Shown here one piece after another: positions 20,224-29,174 of a stretch of DNA of 29,259 nt. The notes under the pieces were generated by a model. That model was not told where the DNA came from, did not search any database, and saw nothing but the letters and a program-made list of their open reading frames with translations. Source of the stretch: a virus; IMG/VR virus record IMGVR_UViG_3300044625_001350, positions 1 to 29,259 of that record, one strand, 5' to 3'. The position numbers and the translations under genes were made by a program. Position 1 is the stretch's first letter. The number at the start of each line of letters is the position of its first letter.

Positions 20224-21091
20224 CGCGATCCCCTGCGGATCGTTTGACCCCAATGTGGCCGACTGGGTTGAGGTTGAGCGGACGCAGCTAGGCGCTCGTC
20301 CTGGCACGCAGCGGGCGGCGGCGATCACCGAGCGCAAGGTTTCCGCTGACATCCCGTTTGAGTTTGCGGGTTCGGGCACCCGCGGCGCGATCTCGGCCCT
20401 GAATCCGGTGATGCTGGCCGCCGGCTTCAATTCCAGCGTAATCGCCGGGGCGAGCGGCAGTGTGAGCTACGCCCTGGCATGGCCGCCGCCAGCGGTAACT
20501 CATACCGCACGGTTTCACCGCGATGGTGTGGTGTACAGCGCTGCTGGCGGGCGAGTCAGCAAGCTGGTAATCAGCGGCCAGGCTGGCCAGCCATTGAGCG
20601 CCGTTGCCAGCTACATGGGCCTCTACCGCCCCCCTGCAACCGTTGCCAACCCAACCCCGAGCTATCCGGCGCCACTGGCCAATTCGGTGCCGTTTGATTC
20701 GTCCAGCACTACACCGGGCTCGCTGACGTTTGCCGGCGTTGGGGTTTGTGTAGAGGCGTTCGAACTGACCATCGAAAATATCACCCAGTATTACGATAAT
20801 GCCGGGTGCGTGCCTCACATTGATTTTACCGATCGAACTGTAACATTTACTCTTACAATTGCTCGCCCTCCAATTGAAACATTGGACGTGTTCACCAATG
20901 CTTCTAACTCTCAGCTAGGCGCGTTGGTGCTTCCAGTCGGTACGGTGGCTGGCAACATCAACACCTTCAACTTGCCACAAGTTCAGGTAATGCCCAGCCT
21001 TGTCAATGTCAAGGATAGCAACTACATTCAACTTCAAGGCCGGATGGTTGCCGAAGCGGCTAACCAAGAGCTGACGATTGTTCAGACCTGA
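20147..21091 (+). CDS. Major tail tube protein
   Basis: A 314-aa tail-tube subunit. It starts MPYRDQIFLLGPETTSGTAV, with GAGGA about 8 nt before the ATG, and continues with WVEVERTQLGARPGTQR, AAITERKVSADIPFEFAGSG, ISALNPVMLAAGFNSSV, then a second beta-rich half with FAGVGVCVEAFELTIENITQ, IDFTDRTVTFTLTIARPPIE and QLQGRMVAEAANQELTIVQ. The two-lobed beta architecture and position between terminator and tail chaperones fit tube proteins of long-tailed phages (gpV-like). A typical tube domain recurs as hexameric rings, with length set by the tape measure protein downstream. Confidence 0.78.
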   Translation: MPYRDQIFLLGPETTSGTAVTLTGANAIPCGSFDPNVADWVEVERTQLGARPGTQRAAAITERKVSADIPFEFAGSGTRGAISALNPVMLAAGFNSSVIAGASGSVSYALAWPPPAVTHTARFHRDGVVYSAAGGRVSKLVISGQAGQPLSAVASYMGLYRPPATVANPTPSYPAPLANSVPFDSSSTTPGSLTFAGVGVCVEAFELTIENITQYYDNAGCVPHIDFTDRTVTFTLTIARPPIETLDVFTNASNSQLGALVLPVGTVAGNINTFNLPQVQVMPSLVNVKDSNYIQLQGRMVAEAANQELTIVQT

Positions 21092-21132
21092 TTCGCTGAG
21101 CCTGTTGCTTCCAATCCTTTGCCCTAATTTCC

Positions 21133-21594
21133 ATGTTTGACAAGCTCAATGTAGACGGCACCTATCCTTGCCGAGTAGTGCTAAAAGGTGCTATTTTGAA
21201 AAATGGCGACACCGAAGACTTAGCTTTTACGGCTAAGTTCAATCGGATGGACCAAGAGGAAGTTAATGCCTTAACTCAAGCTATTTGGCATTGGGACCAA
21301 ACTCGAAAGGCTATTGCCGAGGGGCGTCTTTTGCCCGAAGCCGCCAAGGGCGCCACGAATGTCAGCGACATTGATTGGGCTGATCGCATTCTGGGCGGCT
21401 GGGGTGAGGACGTGCGCAATTCAAGCGGTGATGCCCTTGAGTACACCGAAGAAGAAAAAAGCAAAGTGCTCCGGATTGAGGGCATGGCCAGTGCCATTGT
21501 TGCGGCATGGCTAAAAATCAAAGGCCTTGACGGTGACAGCGAGGGAAAGTTGCCAACCTCCAAGAAATCGCGAGGGAATGGTTTCGACAGATGA
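21133..21594 (+). CDS. Tail assembly chaperone (gpG-like)
   Basis: A 153-aa protein (start MFDKLNVDGTYPCRVVLKGA). A beta segment (TEDLAFTAKFNRMDQEEV) is followed by helices (VNALTQAIWHWDQTRKAIAE, VLRIEGMASAIVAAWLKIKG) and a polar tail. It lies between tube and tape-measure genes, the place of the lambda G gene, whose product coats the tape measure protein during tail assembly. A G GGA AAG heptamer at 21543-21549, in the correct zero frame (codons GGA AAG), would let a fraction of ribosomes shift -1 after residue 139 into the following frame, giving a G-T fusion of about 274 residues. Confidence 0.8.
   Translation: MFDKLNVDGTYPCRVVLKGAILKNGDTEDLAFTAKFNRMDQEEVNALTQAIWHWDQTRKAIAEGRLLPEAAKGATNVSDIDWADRILGGWGEDVRNSSGDALEYTEEEKSKVLRIEGMASAIVAAWLKIKGLDGDSEGKLPTSKKSRGNGFDR
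21543..21549 (+). promoter_or_regulatory. Programmed -1 ribosomal frameshift site (G GGA AAG)
   Basis: The heptamer GGGAAAG is identical to the lambda G/T slippery site and is phased as G GGA AAG in the upstream gene. In the -1 frame, stops lie at 21528-21530 and 21534-21536, just before the site. From 21537 onward that frame is open through 14 codons (VANLQEIAREWFRQ) into the DUF1799-like frame ending at 21956. Frame, position and downstream openness all agree with a G-GT mechanism. The ratio of short to fused product would be set by slippage efficiency. Confidence 0.82.
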
Positions 21595-21956
21595 CCCAGG
21601 CGCCAGCCAAAACGCGGGAGCAGGAAGAAGCGGGGCAGCGCAAGGCAGCCGAAGCCATGGGCATCGTCTACGCACCCCTGCCCCGCGAAGATCGGCCCAG
21701 GCCTGCTGAGCCCATCTGCTGGATATGGCCCGAGAACTGGGAGGCCTTCCTGCTCTGGTGCCAGGTGCAAACCCAATGGCAGTGGGCCACCGAGTACACC
21801 CCAGAGAGGCATCCCTGTCGGGTGCGCACCGGGCTCAATTATCCGGCGGTGATCGCCCTGGCGGGCCTGCGGCGTGGCCGTGGTGCGGTTGCTGCGTTGA
21901 TGGATGATCTGCGCGTCATCGAGTTGGAACTACTGACGCTGCTGAGGGGTTCCTGA
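21591..21956 (+). CDS. Tail assembly chaperone T-part (DUF1799-like)
   Basis: A 121-aa frame (start MTQAPAKTREQEEAGQRKAA). The core PICWIWPENWEAFLLWCQVQ, TQWQWATEY and CRVRTGLNYPAVIALAG matches the DUF1799 pattern of tape-measure-associated tail proteins. It starts with an ATGA overlap on gpG but also lies in the -1 frame reached from the slippery site at 21543. The main product is therefore probably a C-terminal extension of gpG (the T domain that recruits tube subunits) rather than a free protein. Independent translation from ATG 21591 cannot be excluded. Confidence 0.75.
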   Translation: MTQAPAKTREQEEAGQRKAAEAMGIVYAPLPREDRPRPAEPICWIWPENWEAFLLWCQVQTQWQWATEYTPERHPCRVRTGLNYPAVIALAGLRRGRGAVAALMDDLRVIELELLTLLRGS

Positions 21957-24832
21957 TGGCCGTCAATTTTGACGCGATTCTGAAGATTGGGGCCCAAGTT
22001 ACTGGCATGGGCCAGGTGGCGCAGCTGGGTAATGAGATTAACAAGGTCGCAGAAGCCACCCGTGGAGGCTTCAAGGCCACGATCGATAGCGCATCCTGGC
22101 AGGCTGCCGCCGCCCTGGCTGCTGGGGTTGGCGTTGCGCTGGCGACCAGCACGAAAGCTGCCATTGAATTTGAAACCAGCATCTCCCAGGTCCGCAAGGT
22201 GATGGACGGCCTGGAATCACCGAAAGCAATTGCGGAAATCTCAGACGAGATCAGAAAACTATCCCTAGAGCTGCCGATCTCAGCCAAGGGATTCGCGGAG
22301 ATCTACGCCGCTGCCGGCGCGTCAGGTATCGCAAGGGAAGAGGTACGGCAGTTTGCCGAAGATGTTGCAAAGATAAGTATTGCTTTCACTATGACAGCAG
22401 ATGAGGCCGGTTTGTCTATTGCAAAGATGCGCAATAGCATGAATTTAACGCAGCCAGACGTATTAAAGCTGGCCGATACAATGAATGAACTTGATAAAGC
22501 CGGTGCTGCCAACGGTAAACAACTGATTGAATTTTCTTTACGGTCTGGAGCTGTTGGGCAGCAGGCAGGATTGACGGCGGAGCAGGTTGCAGGTTTTGGC
22601 GCGGCGATGATCTCCGCAGGCGTTGAAACCGAAGTCGCTGCTACCAGTTTCAACAACATGGTTAAGGCCATGACCCGTGGCGACTCCATGACGGATCGGC
22701 AGATTCGAGCGCTGCAGACCCTAGGGATGGCATCGGGCCAGGCCGCTACCGCCATCAGCCAGGCACAGGATCAGATGGTGCAATCGGCAGAGGATCGGCG
22801 CTATGAGAACGCCCTGAGCCGTCGGAAGGATGGCGCGATCAGGCTGGCCGAGGAGGAAACAAATGGCGTGTTGCGCGAAGCCCAGAGACGAGTGGATGAA
22901 CAGTTAAAAATTCTAGATCAATTTGTATCCCAAGAGGAAAAAACGCTAAATTTAAATTACAGAAATTACGAGACGGCAGAGCGTCGAAAAACCGAAGACC
23001 TATTAGAGGAACTCCGCAAACGGGTTACTGGCACTGATGAAGCCTCGCAGCAATACCTAAAGAGTGAGCGGCGGGCCATAGAAGATGCTGCTACATTCCG
23101 GATGGACGCGCTTAATGAACGTAAGGATGCAGAGCTGAAAATACTTAGAGATATGGCCGATGAGGAAAAAAAGGCATACGAAGAAAGTGTCGCCGCGTTT
23201 AAGCAAGCAGAGCAAGAGAGGTTGGACGACAAAAAGAAAGACATAGAGGAATCGTTTACAGAAGAAAGAGCTTTACATGATGGCCAGCAAAAGATGCTAA
23301 AAATCCAACAAGACGAAGCGGCTAGGAAGTCAGGCGAAAGCGCAGGATTGCTGTTGGCTAGAAACATGGTAACTAACGCAGAGCCTACAATAATTGCGAT
23401 GCTGGATAAAATCAAGAGCCTGCCGCAAGAGCTGCAGCTGCCTACGTTTAGCGACTTTTTCGGCGATGAGGCCAGGGGGTTATTTAATATGATCAACAAT
23501 ACAGAGAAGCTAGCCGAAATGCTAAAGGTTGCAAATGATGAAACTAAAAACATGGGATCAGTAACCGCTGAAGCTGGAGTGATGATGGAAACAACGGCGG
23601 CGCAGATGCAGCTAGCCAAAAACAATGTAGAAAACTTGCAGATCGAAATAGGTAATCAGTTGTTGCCCGTGATTAAAGAATTGATCCCTGGATTTGTTGC
23701 AGTAGTTCAAGCAGTCTCAGGCTTTGCCCAGGCCAATCCCCTGCTCACGCAAATAGCAATTGGGATTGGCGCCATTGGGGCAGCAGTCGTCATTGCTCTG
23801 CCCGTTGTGGTTGGCCTTGGGATGGCCATCCAGACCTTGGCCGGCTTTGGCCTCGGCGCCACCCTTGCCGGCTGGGCTGGGGCCATGCCAGCCGTAACGG
23901 CAGGTCTGGCTGGCATCGCCACCACCGTCGGATCAGTAGCCACCGGCCTGGCTGCCCTGGTCGCCGGGTTCGTGACCGCCCCGGTGCTGATCGGCGCGGC
24001 AGCCGTGGCCACGGCGGTGGTGGTTTTCAATTTCCGCGACCAGATCGCCGATGCGTTCCGCGGCCTCTGGGATCTAATCGCCAACCCTGAAACCGGGTTT
24101 GTCGCAATGATCGGCGGTGGCTGGAACCTGATGATGGACGGCCTCGCCAGCTATGCCGGCAATATCCTGACCAACCTGGGCGAGAACTGGACCGCCTTTA
24201 TCGACACCATCATTGGCCCAGAGAATGGCCTGATTGCCCGCCTGGGGCAGACCTGGAATGCTGGCATGGATGGCATTAGGGACTACGCGCTAGGCCTGGT
24301 GAAGCCCATCACCGATGCCTGGAAGTCGATCGTTGGCACGGTGCGGGGGGTGATCAATTCAGCCCTCAGCCTGGCAGGGCTGGCGGTCAATGCCTTCATC
24401 GAGCAGATCAACCGCCTGATCGCCGCGGCCAATTCGGTGAGCGCCGCCGTGCGGGGCCCGCAGTTGGGGATGATCCAGCCGGTGCAGGTGCCCCAGTTTG
24501 CCGGCGGCGGTTACACCGGCAACGGCCCCCGGTCTGGCGGGCTCGACGGGCAGGGCGGATTCATGGCGATGGTCCACCCGCAGGAGCAGATCATCGACCT
24601 GGCGCGGTCGGCCCCTCGTGCTGCCACAAGCGGCGGCAGCGGGGCAGGGGGCTCCAGAGGCGGCACCTTCGCCCCAACGATCCAGGTTCAAACCGGCCCG
24701 GTCCAGCAGCAGCCCGACGGCTCCCAGTGGATCAGACGCGAGGATGCCGAGGCCATGGTGAGCGATGGGATTGGTCAGCTCTGGGATCACATCCAGAGTT
24801 ATGACGGCCGCCAGGCGCTGGGAATGGCCTGA
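21956..24832 (+). CDS. Tail tape measure protein
   Basis: A 958-aa protein whose length sets the tail length. The N-terminal ~280 residues resemble the TP901-type tape-measure domain (WQAAAALAAGVGVALATSTK, FETSISQVRKVMDGLESPKA, MTADEAGLSIAKMRNSMN, QQAGLTAEQVAGFGAAMISA). Residues ~280-465 are a highly charged coiled coil (RRKDGAIRLAEEETNGVLRE, EQERLDDKKKDIEESF). Residues ~580-690 contain hydrophobic, Gly/Ala-rich membrane-like helices (IAIGIGAIGAAVVIALPVVV). A Gly-rich tail follows. It fills the tube and may enter the host membrane during DNA delivery. The coiled-coil part (about 22890-23690) is AT-richer than the rest. The ATG shares one base with the previous stop. Confidence 0.92.
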   Translation: MAVNFDAILKIGAQVTGMGQVAQLGNEINKVAEATRGGFKATIDSASWQAAAALAAGVGVALATSTKAAIEFETSISQVRKVMDGLESPKAIAEISDEIRKLSLELPISAKGFAEIYAAAGASGIAREEVRQFAEDVAKISIAFTMTADEAGLSIAKMRNSMNLTQPDVLKLADTMNELDKAGAANGKQLIEFSLRSGAVGQQAGLTAEQVAGFGAAMISAGVETEVAATSFNNMVKAMTRGDSMTDRQIRALQTLGMASGQAATAISQAQDQMVQSAEDRRYENALSRRKDGAIRLAEEETNGVLREAQRRVDEQLKILDQFVSQEEKTLNLNYRNYETAERRKTEDLLEELRKRVTGTDEASQQYLKSERRAIEDAATFRMDALNERKDAELKILRDMADEEKKAYEESVAAFKQAEQERLDDKKKDIEESFTEERALHDGQQKMLKIQQDEAARKSGESAGLLLARNMVTNAEPTIIAMLDKIKSLPQELQLPTFSDFFGDEARGLFNMINNTEKLAEMLKVANDETKNMGSVTAEAGVMMETTAAQMQLAKNNVENLQIEIGNQLLPVIKELIPGFVAVVQAVSGFAQANPLLTQIAIGIGAIGAAVVIALPVVVGLGMAIQTLAGFGLGATLAGWAGAMPAVTAGLAGIATTVGSVATGLAALVAGFVTAPVLIGAAAVATAVVVFNFRDQIADAFRGLWDLIANPETGFVAMIGGGWNLMMDGLASYAGNILTNLGENWTAFIDTIIGPENGLIARLGQTWNAGMDGIRDYALGLVKPITDAWKSIVGTVRGVINSALSLAGLAVNAFIEQINRLIAAANSVSAAVRGPQLGMIQPVQVPQFAGGGYTGNGPRSGGLDGQGGFMAMVHPQEQIIDLARSAPRAATSGGSGAGGSRGGTFAPTIQVQTGPVQQQPDGSQWIRREDAEAMVSDGIGQLWDHIQSYDGRQALGMA

Positions 24833-25311
24833 TGCCCGACTACGGCCCCCACGTCTACACCCAGACCCTGAAGTGGATGGACCCCAGCGGCAACGCAAAG
24901 GGGAGATGGCACCGGCTCGATGGGATCAACAATGCCCCCTTTACCGCCTTTGATGCTGGCGATGGCGACGGGCTGCAGAGCTGGGAGTTTCAGGAGTTCA
25001 ACTGCCCGGGCCTTGATTCGGGCCTGGTATCCGGATCGGTCACGATCACCTGCGCGCATTCCCCCGCCGTCAAGTCGCTGGTGTTCCAAGCAGCTGCTAA
25101 TCAGTGGCTCATCGAAGTGACTCAATTCGAGGTTACCCTGGCCGGCCTCTCCAGGATCTCCAGCGGGCTATTCCAGGTCAGCGGCGGTGGTGGCACGCTG
25201 ACCACGGTTTCATTCTCGGCCACCAGCACGCCGCCCCCGGTCATGGCGATGATGCCGCCTAGAATTGCGACTACCGAATTGATCGGGACGCCCTGCGTGC
25301 TGTCTTTCTAA
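24832..25311 (+). CDS. Minor tail / distal tail protein (putative)
   Basis: A 159-aa beta-rich protein (start MPDYGPHVYTQTLKWMDPSG). Strands include LQSWEFQEFNCPGLDSGLVS and GSVTITCAHSPAVKSLVFQA, then QWLIEVTQFEVTLAGLSRI and LTTVSFSATSTPPPVMAMMP. It lies between the tape measure and the large tip protein, with one-base overlaps at both ends, where distal-tail or gpL/M-type minor tail proteins are found; these form the ring that closes the tube and anchors the tip. No enzymatic motif is visible. Confidence 0.55.
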   Translation: MPDYGPHVYTQTLKWMDPSGNAKGRWHRLDGINNAPFTAFDAGDGDGLQSWEFQEFNCPGLDSGLVSGSVTITCAHSPAVKSLVFQAAANQWLIEVTQFEVTLAGLSRISSGLFQVSGGGGTLTTVSFSATSTPPPVMAMMPPRIATTELIGTPCVLSF

Positions 25312-27614
25312 TGGTTGCCCCCATAGTGCGGTCGGGAAATAGCGGGGGCGGTGGAAGGACTGGCGGGGCTTTGATTGCTGGTGACGTATCTGGGTACTCC
25401 CTTTTAAGCGTAGGCGCCAAGGCGCGGCCTTCTCGCTATGCAACGGGCGCCAATGCTGTGGCCTTGGGCGGGAGCATGGCCATTGGCAGCGGCAATGGAA
25501 TATCAGGAGGGCTAGATCTGGGCAAAAACCAGGAGGCGATGTTGCTGTTTGAACGAATCCCGATTGTATGGACCCGTCGCGTAGGCGATACAGGCGGGGT
25601 TCTAATTGCACCCAAGGCGACTGCCTGCAGATTTGAAACCCCAGCAGAGCTGCGCGAGGAACCTTATAGCGTTACTTTGGGCGGGCAAATTCAGTACAGA
25701 ACCGTTAGCCTTGACCTTCCCAATACTGTAAAGGCTTTCTATCATCTTGTCTTAAGTGAAGGCAGTATAGGGGGTATTCAGGTGCGCGATATTTTTCATG
25801 GTCGTTGCAGGGTTGGCCAGTTCAGTCAATCACGAAACAAACGCGCAGGAAGGTGGGCGCCTGGCAATTTTCTTAAAGACGTTTATAGAAACGTTTTATA
25901 TTTTAGGACCACCACTTTTGTTGACGGGAAAAATCAGTCCGAGATTTTATTAAATAATAATTACTTGGTTGCCAAAGCCGTTCCAGCGCCCACGATATGT
26001 GGCACCGCCGGCACTTACGAAGGCATGTCCACGCTTTCGTTTTCAGTTGTTTACATTAATGGCGACGATCCTTATGGCGTTGCAAATGAAGATCAAGGCT
26101 ACTGGAAGCGCTCGGTCCATGCCTTTATCCGCAACGGTGTACAGTCCACCCGGCTAACTGATGACACCTACGGCAGCAGTAACAACCTTGCAGAGCTTTA
26201 CTACTGGCTGCTGACTCATACTCGCAGGATTCCAGAGATACAAATAGACCGTGCTTCATTGACAACAGCCGCTAAATTCATGGCGGCCAATGGTTTGTTC
26301 TGGGATGGCATTCTGACCGAGCCAACCAGCACCAGTGATTGGCTGAGCAGGGTGGGACCCTACTTCCTGGTGCGTTCCAGCACCATTGGCGGGCGGTACG
26401 GCATGAGGCCATTGCTACCCGTCACCCCGTCAGGGGCAATCGACACTGAACCGCAAAAGCCTGCGTGGGTGTTCGACAGTGAAGCGATCGTTGCTGGCAG
26501 CTATTCATATCAGCTCGCAGACCCAAAGGCCCGGCAGCCATACAGAGCTGAGGTGGCATGGCGGCAACAAGGGGATGACGGGCTGTCGGGGATCACTAGA
26601 ACTACAACGGTCAAATATGACGACACCCCGGACTCGGCACCAATTGAACCGCATGATATGACGCAGTTTGCCACATCTAAAGGTCATGCTGTTAAGGCTA
26701 TGCGATTTGCGCAGGCAAAGCGGCGATACGTTACGCATACTGCGCAGGCGATAGTTAAGGCAGGATATTGGAATGCACGGACAGGAGAAGGTGATTTAAT
26801 CGCTATTCAACTTGGTCGAGAAGATGTAGAGGGCGTTAATGATCCGTTGGTAGAGTGGTATTTAATTGTAAGCATGAAACAAGGTAGAGAGGGGCAGCTA
26901 TCGCTAGCCCTGGAGCATTTCCCCGTTGACTCACGGCGCCGGTCGTTGGTTGCGTTGGATGTTGCAAGTGTTTCGGTGGAGGAGGATTTATTTATTACCG
27001 GCAATAGCGGGCTGTCTTGCGATGCAGACCCTAGCAGGGCCACCGATACGTCGATTCCAGAGGAGGATGCCGACAGCCGGACTGCTGAGGAAGTCTATTT
27101 CTACAACAAAAATGGGCGGTTTCCTAACAGCGGAGAGTATGCGGGCGGCGATCCTGCAGGCGGCGACATCTTTGTCGATAGCGGCACTCCTGCGGGCGAT
27201 CCTGGCGGTGGAGGTGGAGGCGGCGGAGGAGGTGGGAGCCCTGCCCCACTGCCACCCACCGGCCCGGTTGAGCCACCCGAGATCCCCTATTCTCCAGAAA
27301 CCAAGGACGGCAAGGCAAAACCGAAGCTGCCACCGACGCCGCCAGGCAACTTCACAAAATACGATCTGCTCCTAAATTTCACTAGGAGATCCAGGCCTGG
27401 TGGTCTGATTGAACAGGTAATTATCCCCGTGACACCTGGTCAGAAGCTAGTTAAAACCGGCGAAGACGAAAACTTTACTTATGTAACTAAATATGGTGCA
27501 GATGGTACTCAGATTGGAATTGTGCAAAAATATCAGCATTTAGTAGACGGCAGCTTTATAGCAACATGGGATTGGAAATTTGAATATTCAACGCTAGACG
27601 GCGGCTACCTGTAA
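25311..27614 (+). CDS. Tail tip/hub protein (gpJ-like host-interaction protein)
   Basis: A 767-aa tip protein. The Gly-rich N-terminus is followed by hub-like beta domains (IPIVWTRRVGDTGGVLIAPK, YSVTLGGQIQYRTVSLDLPN, YHLVLSEGSIGGIQVRDIFH). A middle region with NNLAELYYWLLTHTRRIPEI and KFMAANGLFWDGILTEPTST resembles the lambda gpJ core that handles the tail opening. Further beta sections end in LEHFPVDSRR. A Gly11/Pro-rich hinge (27205-27300, around residues 630-660) separates a ~105-aa C-terminal beta domain (KYDLLLNFTRRSRPGGLIEQ, TKYGADGTQIGIVQKYQHLV), possibly a receptor-binding or fibre-attachment module. It starts and ends with one-base overlaps. Confidence 0.72.
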   Translation: MVAPIVRSGNSGGGGRTGGALIAGDVSGYSLLSVGAKARPSRYATGANAVALGGSMAIGSGNGISGGLDLGKNQEAMLLFERIPIVWTRRVGDTGGVLIAPKATACRFETPAELREEPYSVTLGGQIQYRTVSLDLPNTVKAFYHLVLSEGSIGGIQVRDIFHGRCRVGQFSQSRNKRAGRWAPGNFLKDVYRNVLYFRTTTFVDGKNQSEILLNNNYLVAKAVPAPTICGTAGTYEGMSTLSFSVVYINGDDPYGVANEDQGYWKRSVHAFIRNGVQSTRLTDDTYGSSNNLAELYYWLLTHTRRIPEIQIDRASLTTAAKFMAANGLFWDGILTEPTSTSDWLSRVGPYFLVRSSTIGGRYGMRPLLPVTPSGAIDTEPQKPAWVFDSEAIVAGSYSYQLADPKARQPYRAEVAWRQQGDDGLSGITRTTTVKYDDTPDSAPIEPHDMTQFATSKGHAVKAMRFAQAKRRYVTHTAQAIVKAGYWNARTGEGDLIAIQLGREDVEGVNDPLVEWYLIVSMKQGREGQLSLALEHFPVDSRRRSLVALDVASVSVEEDLFITGNSGLSCDADPSRATDTSIPEEDADSRTAEEVYFYNKNGRFPNSGEYAGGDPAGGDIFVDSGTPAGDPGGGGGGGGGGGSPAPLPPTGPVEPPEIPYSPETKDGKAKPKLPPTPPGNFTKYDLLLNFTRRSRPGGLIEQVIIPVTPGQKLVKTGEDENFTYVTKYGADGTQIGIVQKYQHLVDGSFIATWDWKFEYSTLDGGYL

Positions 27615-28828
27615 TGGCCGACTTCCCCGCCCTCCGCCCCGCTACCGTCTCGATCACCCCTGGCGTGGTCCTTGCCACCCTGCAGCTTGGCTACGACGGC
27701 AGCAGCACCACCAGCACCGCCGACCTGGTGCCGGCGGGTGACACTTTGGCGATGACGTTCCTAGGGCTCACCGAGGCCGAGGCCCGCAGCGTGCCAGACC
27801 ACCAGCTGAGCCAGCAGGGCCGGTCGTTCGGATTCAACTCAGCCACCCTGGCGCCATCAGAAACCCCGCCAGGATTCCGCTGGACCTATGCCCGGCCAGT
27901 CGAGCAGGACGACATTCGAGCGGTACCGGGGGCTGAGTTCTATGCCCTGACGGTTGAGTTTGTTGGGGTCTGGATCCGTCGGGCCTCGACGCCATCGGCA
28001 TCGGTCCGGATCCGGCTGCGAACCACGGGGGCCAGGGCGCTGCCCGCCGGCACGCCATCGGCATCGGTCAACCTGACGCTCACCACCACGGGCGCGGGGA
28101 TGCAAGTTGGCACGCCATCGCAATCAACGCTGCTGCTACTGCGGACCACCGGGGCAAATGCTATAACAACACCATTAAATGATCCTGATTATAGTTCTGT
28201 TATCCTGCATTTATCGCTTACAAATGACAGCGGTTTTACTGATGTAAGTGGCAGGGCGGCGTCAGTGACGCAAGGCAATGTGTCAATCAGTTCAACGGTA
28301 GGAAGATGGGGCGCTGGCAGCGCGTACTTTAGCGGCGCCACTGGTGCCTGGATGTCTGCTGCGCTGGCGGATGTCATAGGCGAATCAGACTATACAATAC
28401 GGTTTTGGTTTAGGAAGCCTGCGGGCGCAAATACTGATGGATTATTCGAATTTTATGACAACTTTGATGGGTCTAACTTTTTTGTTCCCGGCGATGCTTT
28501 GCAGTCTTTGTGGGGGTCTAATCGGGTTACCGTCAGCGGCGCCGGATTTTCTCACAATGGACCGATCAACACCCCGGCCGATGATGAGTGGGCATTCCTT
28601 CAACATACCAGAGCAAGCGGAATTGTAACAACAACTATAAACGGCGCGGCAGATCCAGATCCCGACACCAGTTCTTACGGCAGTAGCATTACCCAAACTC
28701 TTCTAGCAATTGGCTTGCAAAGTGGTAATTTTGCATCTCGCCGATGGCTTGGATATATTAGCGACTTTCAGGTGTCTCTAGTCGCACGGCCTCACGTTGT
28801 CCCGACCGGGCCGTTGCCGATTTTCTAG
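27614..28828 (+). CDS. Tail protein with C-terminal LamG-like lectin domain
   Basis: A 404-aa protein. Residues 1-~120 are a tail-type beta domain (start MADFPALRPATVSITPGVVL). Three tandem ~20-residue repeats follow, each beginning TPSxS: TPSASVRIRLRTTGARALP, TPSASVNLTLTTTGAGMQVG and TPSQSTLLLLRTTGANAI, forming a short shaft. Residues ~190-400 look like a concanavalin/LamG jelly roll: LHLSLTNDSGFTDVSGRAAS, FSGATGAWMSAALADVIGES, DYTIRFWFRKPAG, WAFLQHTRASGIVTTTING and RRWLGYISDFQVSLVARP. Such domains bind surface glycans, so this is a likely receptor-recognition protein. The lectin part is AT-richer than the shaft. It ends 4 nt from a convergent minus-strand gene. Confidence 0.75.
   Translation: MADFPALRPATVSITPGVVLATLQLGYDGSSTTSTADLVPAGDTLAMTFLGLTEAEARSVPDHQLSQQGRSFGFNSATLAPSETPPGFRWTYARPVEQDDIRAVPGAEFYALTVEFVGVWIRRASTPSASVRIRLRTTGARALPAGTPSASVNLTLTTTGAGMQVGTPSQSTLLLLRTTGANAITTPLNDPDYSSVILHLSLTNDSGFTDVSGRAASVTQGNVSISSTVGRWGAGSAYFSGATGAWMSAALADVIGESDYTIRFWFRKPAGANTDGLFEFYDNFDGSNFFVPGDALQSLWGSNRVTVSGAGFSHNGPINTPADDEWAFLQHTRASGIVTTTINGAADPDPDTSSYGSSITQTLLAIGLQSGNFASRRWLGYISDFQVSLVARPHVVPTGPLPIF
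27989..28171 (+). repeat. Three tandem ~60-bp coding repeats
   Basis: Units begin with ACGCCATCG at 27989, 28052 and 28112, giving spacings of 63 and 60 bp (21 and 20 codons). They encode the TPSxS...TTGA shaft repeats of the LamG-like tail protein. The first two units share ACGCCATCGGCATCGGT; the third is more diverged. Tandem units of this kind can change number by recombination and so alter shaft length. Confidence 0.7.
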
Positions 28829-28832
28829 CGGC

Positions 28833-29174
28833 TCACACCGCACGCAGCACAACTCCGCTCACCTGCCACAGCCCTCCAGGCAGCAGCTCCCAGGATGGTG
28901 CCGAGGCATAGCGCCACCTGATCGGCGGCGGCGGGACCGCACGCCCCACCCACGCCGCAGCCGGCAGCTCCCAGGATGACAGCAGCCCCACTGTCCGAAA
29001 GTGGCCCTTGAAATCGCTGAACTGCGCAGCCGTGAACACCGGCAGGGGCAGGCTCACGGGCTGGCCGGATAGGCCATCGCTCAATCGAAACCGCCGATCA
29101 AGTTCGACCGCGATATTAAAATCCCCCAGGCCATGTGGCCTGCCGATTGGCAAGCAAGATTCAGGGAAATTCAT
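28833..29174 (-). CDS. Hypothetical protein, convergent with late operon
   Basis: A 113-aa minus-strand protein (start MNFPESCLPIGRPHGLGDFN). The N-terminal half reads as beta strands (IAVELDRRFRLSDGLSGQPV, FTAAQFSDFKGHFRTVG). The C-terminal half has a Trp-containing duplication, with LLSSWELPAAAWVG and SAPSWELLPGGLWQVSG as similar halves. Its ATG overlaps the TGA of the gene upstream on the minus strand (TGATG), which supports translation. I do not recognise the family; a phage structural or accessory role is possible. It converges on the late operon with a 4-nt gap, and I see no obvious bidirectional terminator hairpin. Confidence 0.6.
   Translation of the reverse strand: MNFPESCLPIGRPHGLGDFNIAVELDRRFRLSDGLSGQPVSLPLPVFTAAQFSDFKGHFRTVGLLSSWELPAAAWVGRAVPPPPIRWRYASAPSWELLPGGLWQVSGVVLRAV

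Noticed and set aside
21455-21461. AAAAAAG run as the tail-chaperone slippery site
   Set aside because: A -1 shift there meets a stop at 21477-21479; the GGGAAAG at 21543 is correctly phased and leads to an open frame.
22966-23625. 219-aa minus-strand Ser/Ala/Leu-rich frame resembling membrane protein
   Set aside because: It is the antisense of the tape-measure coiled coil; Lys/Glu codons read backwards as Phe/Ser/Leu.
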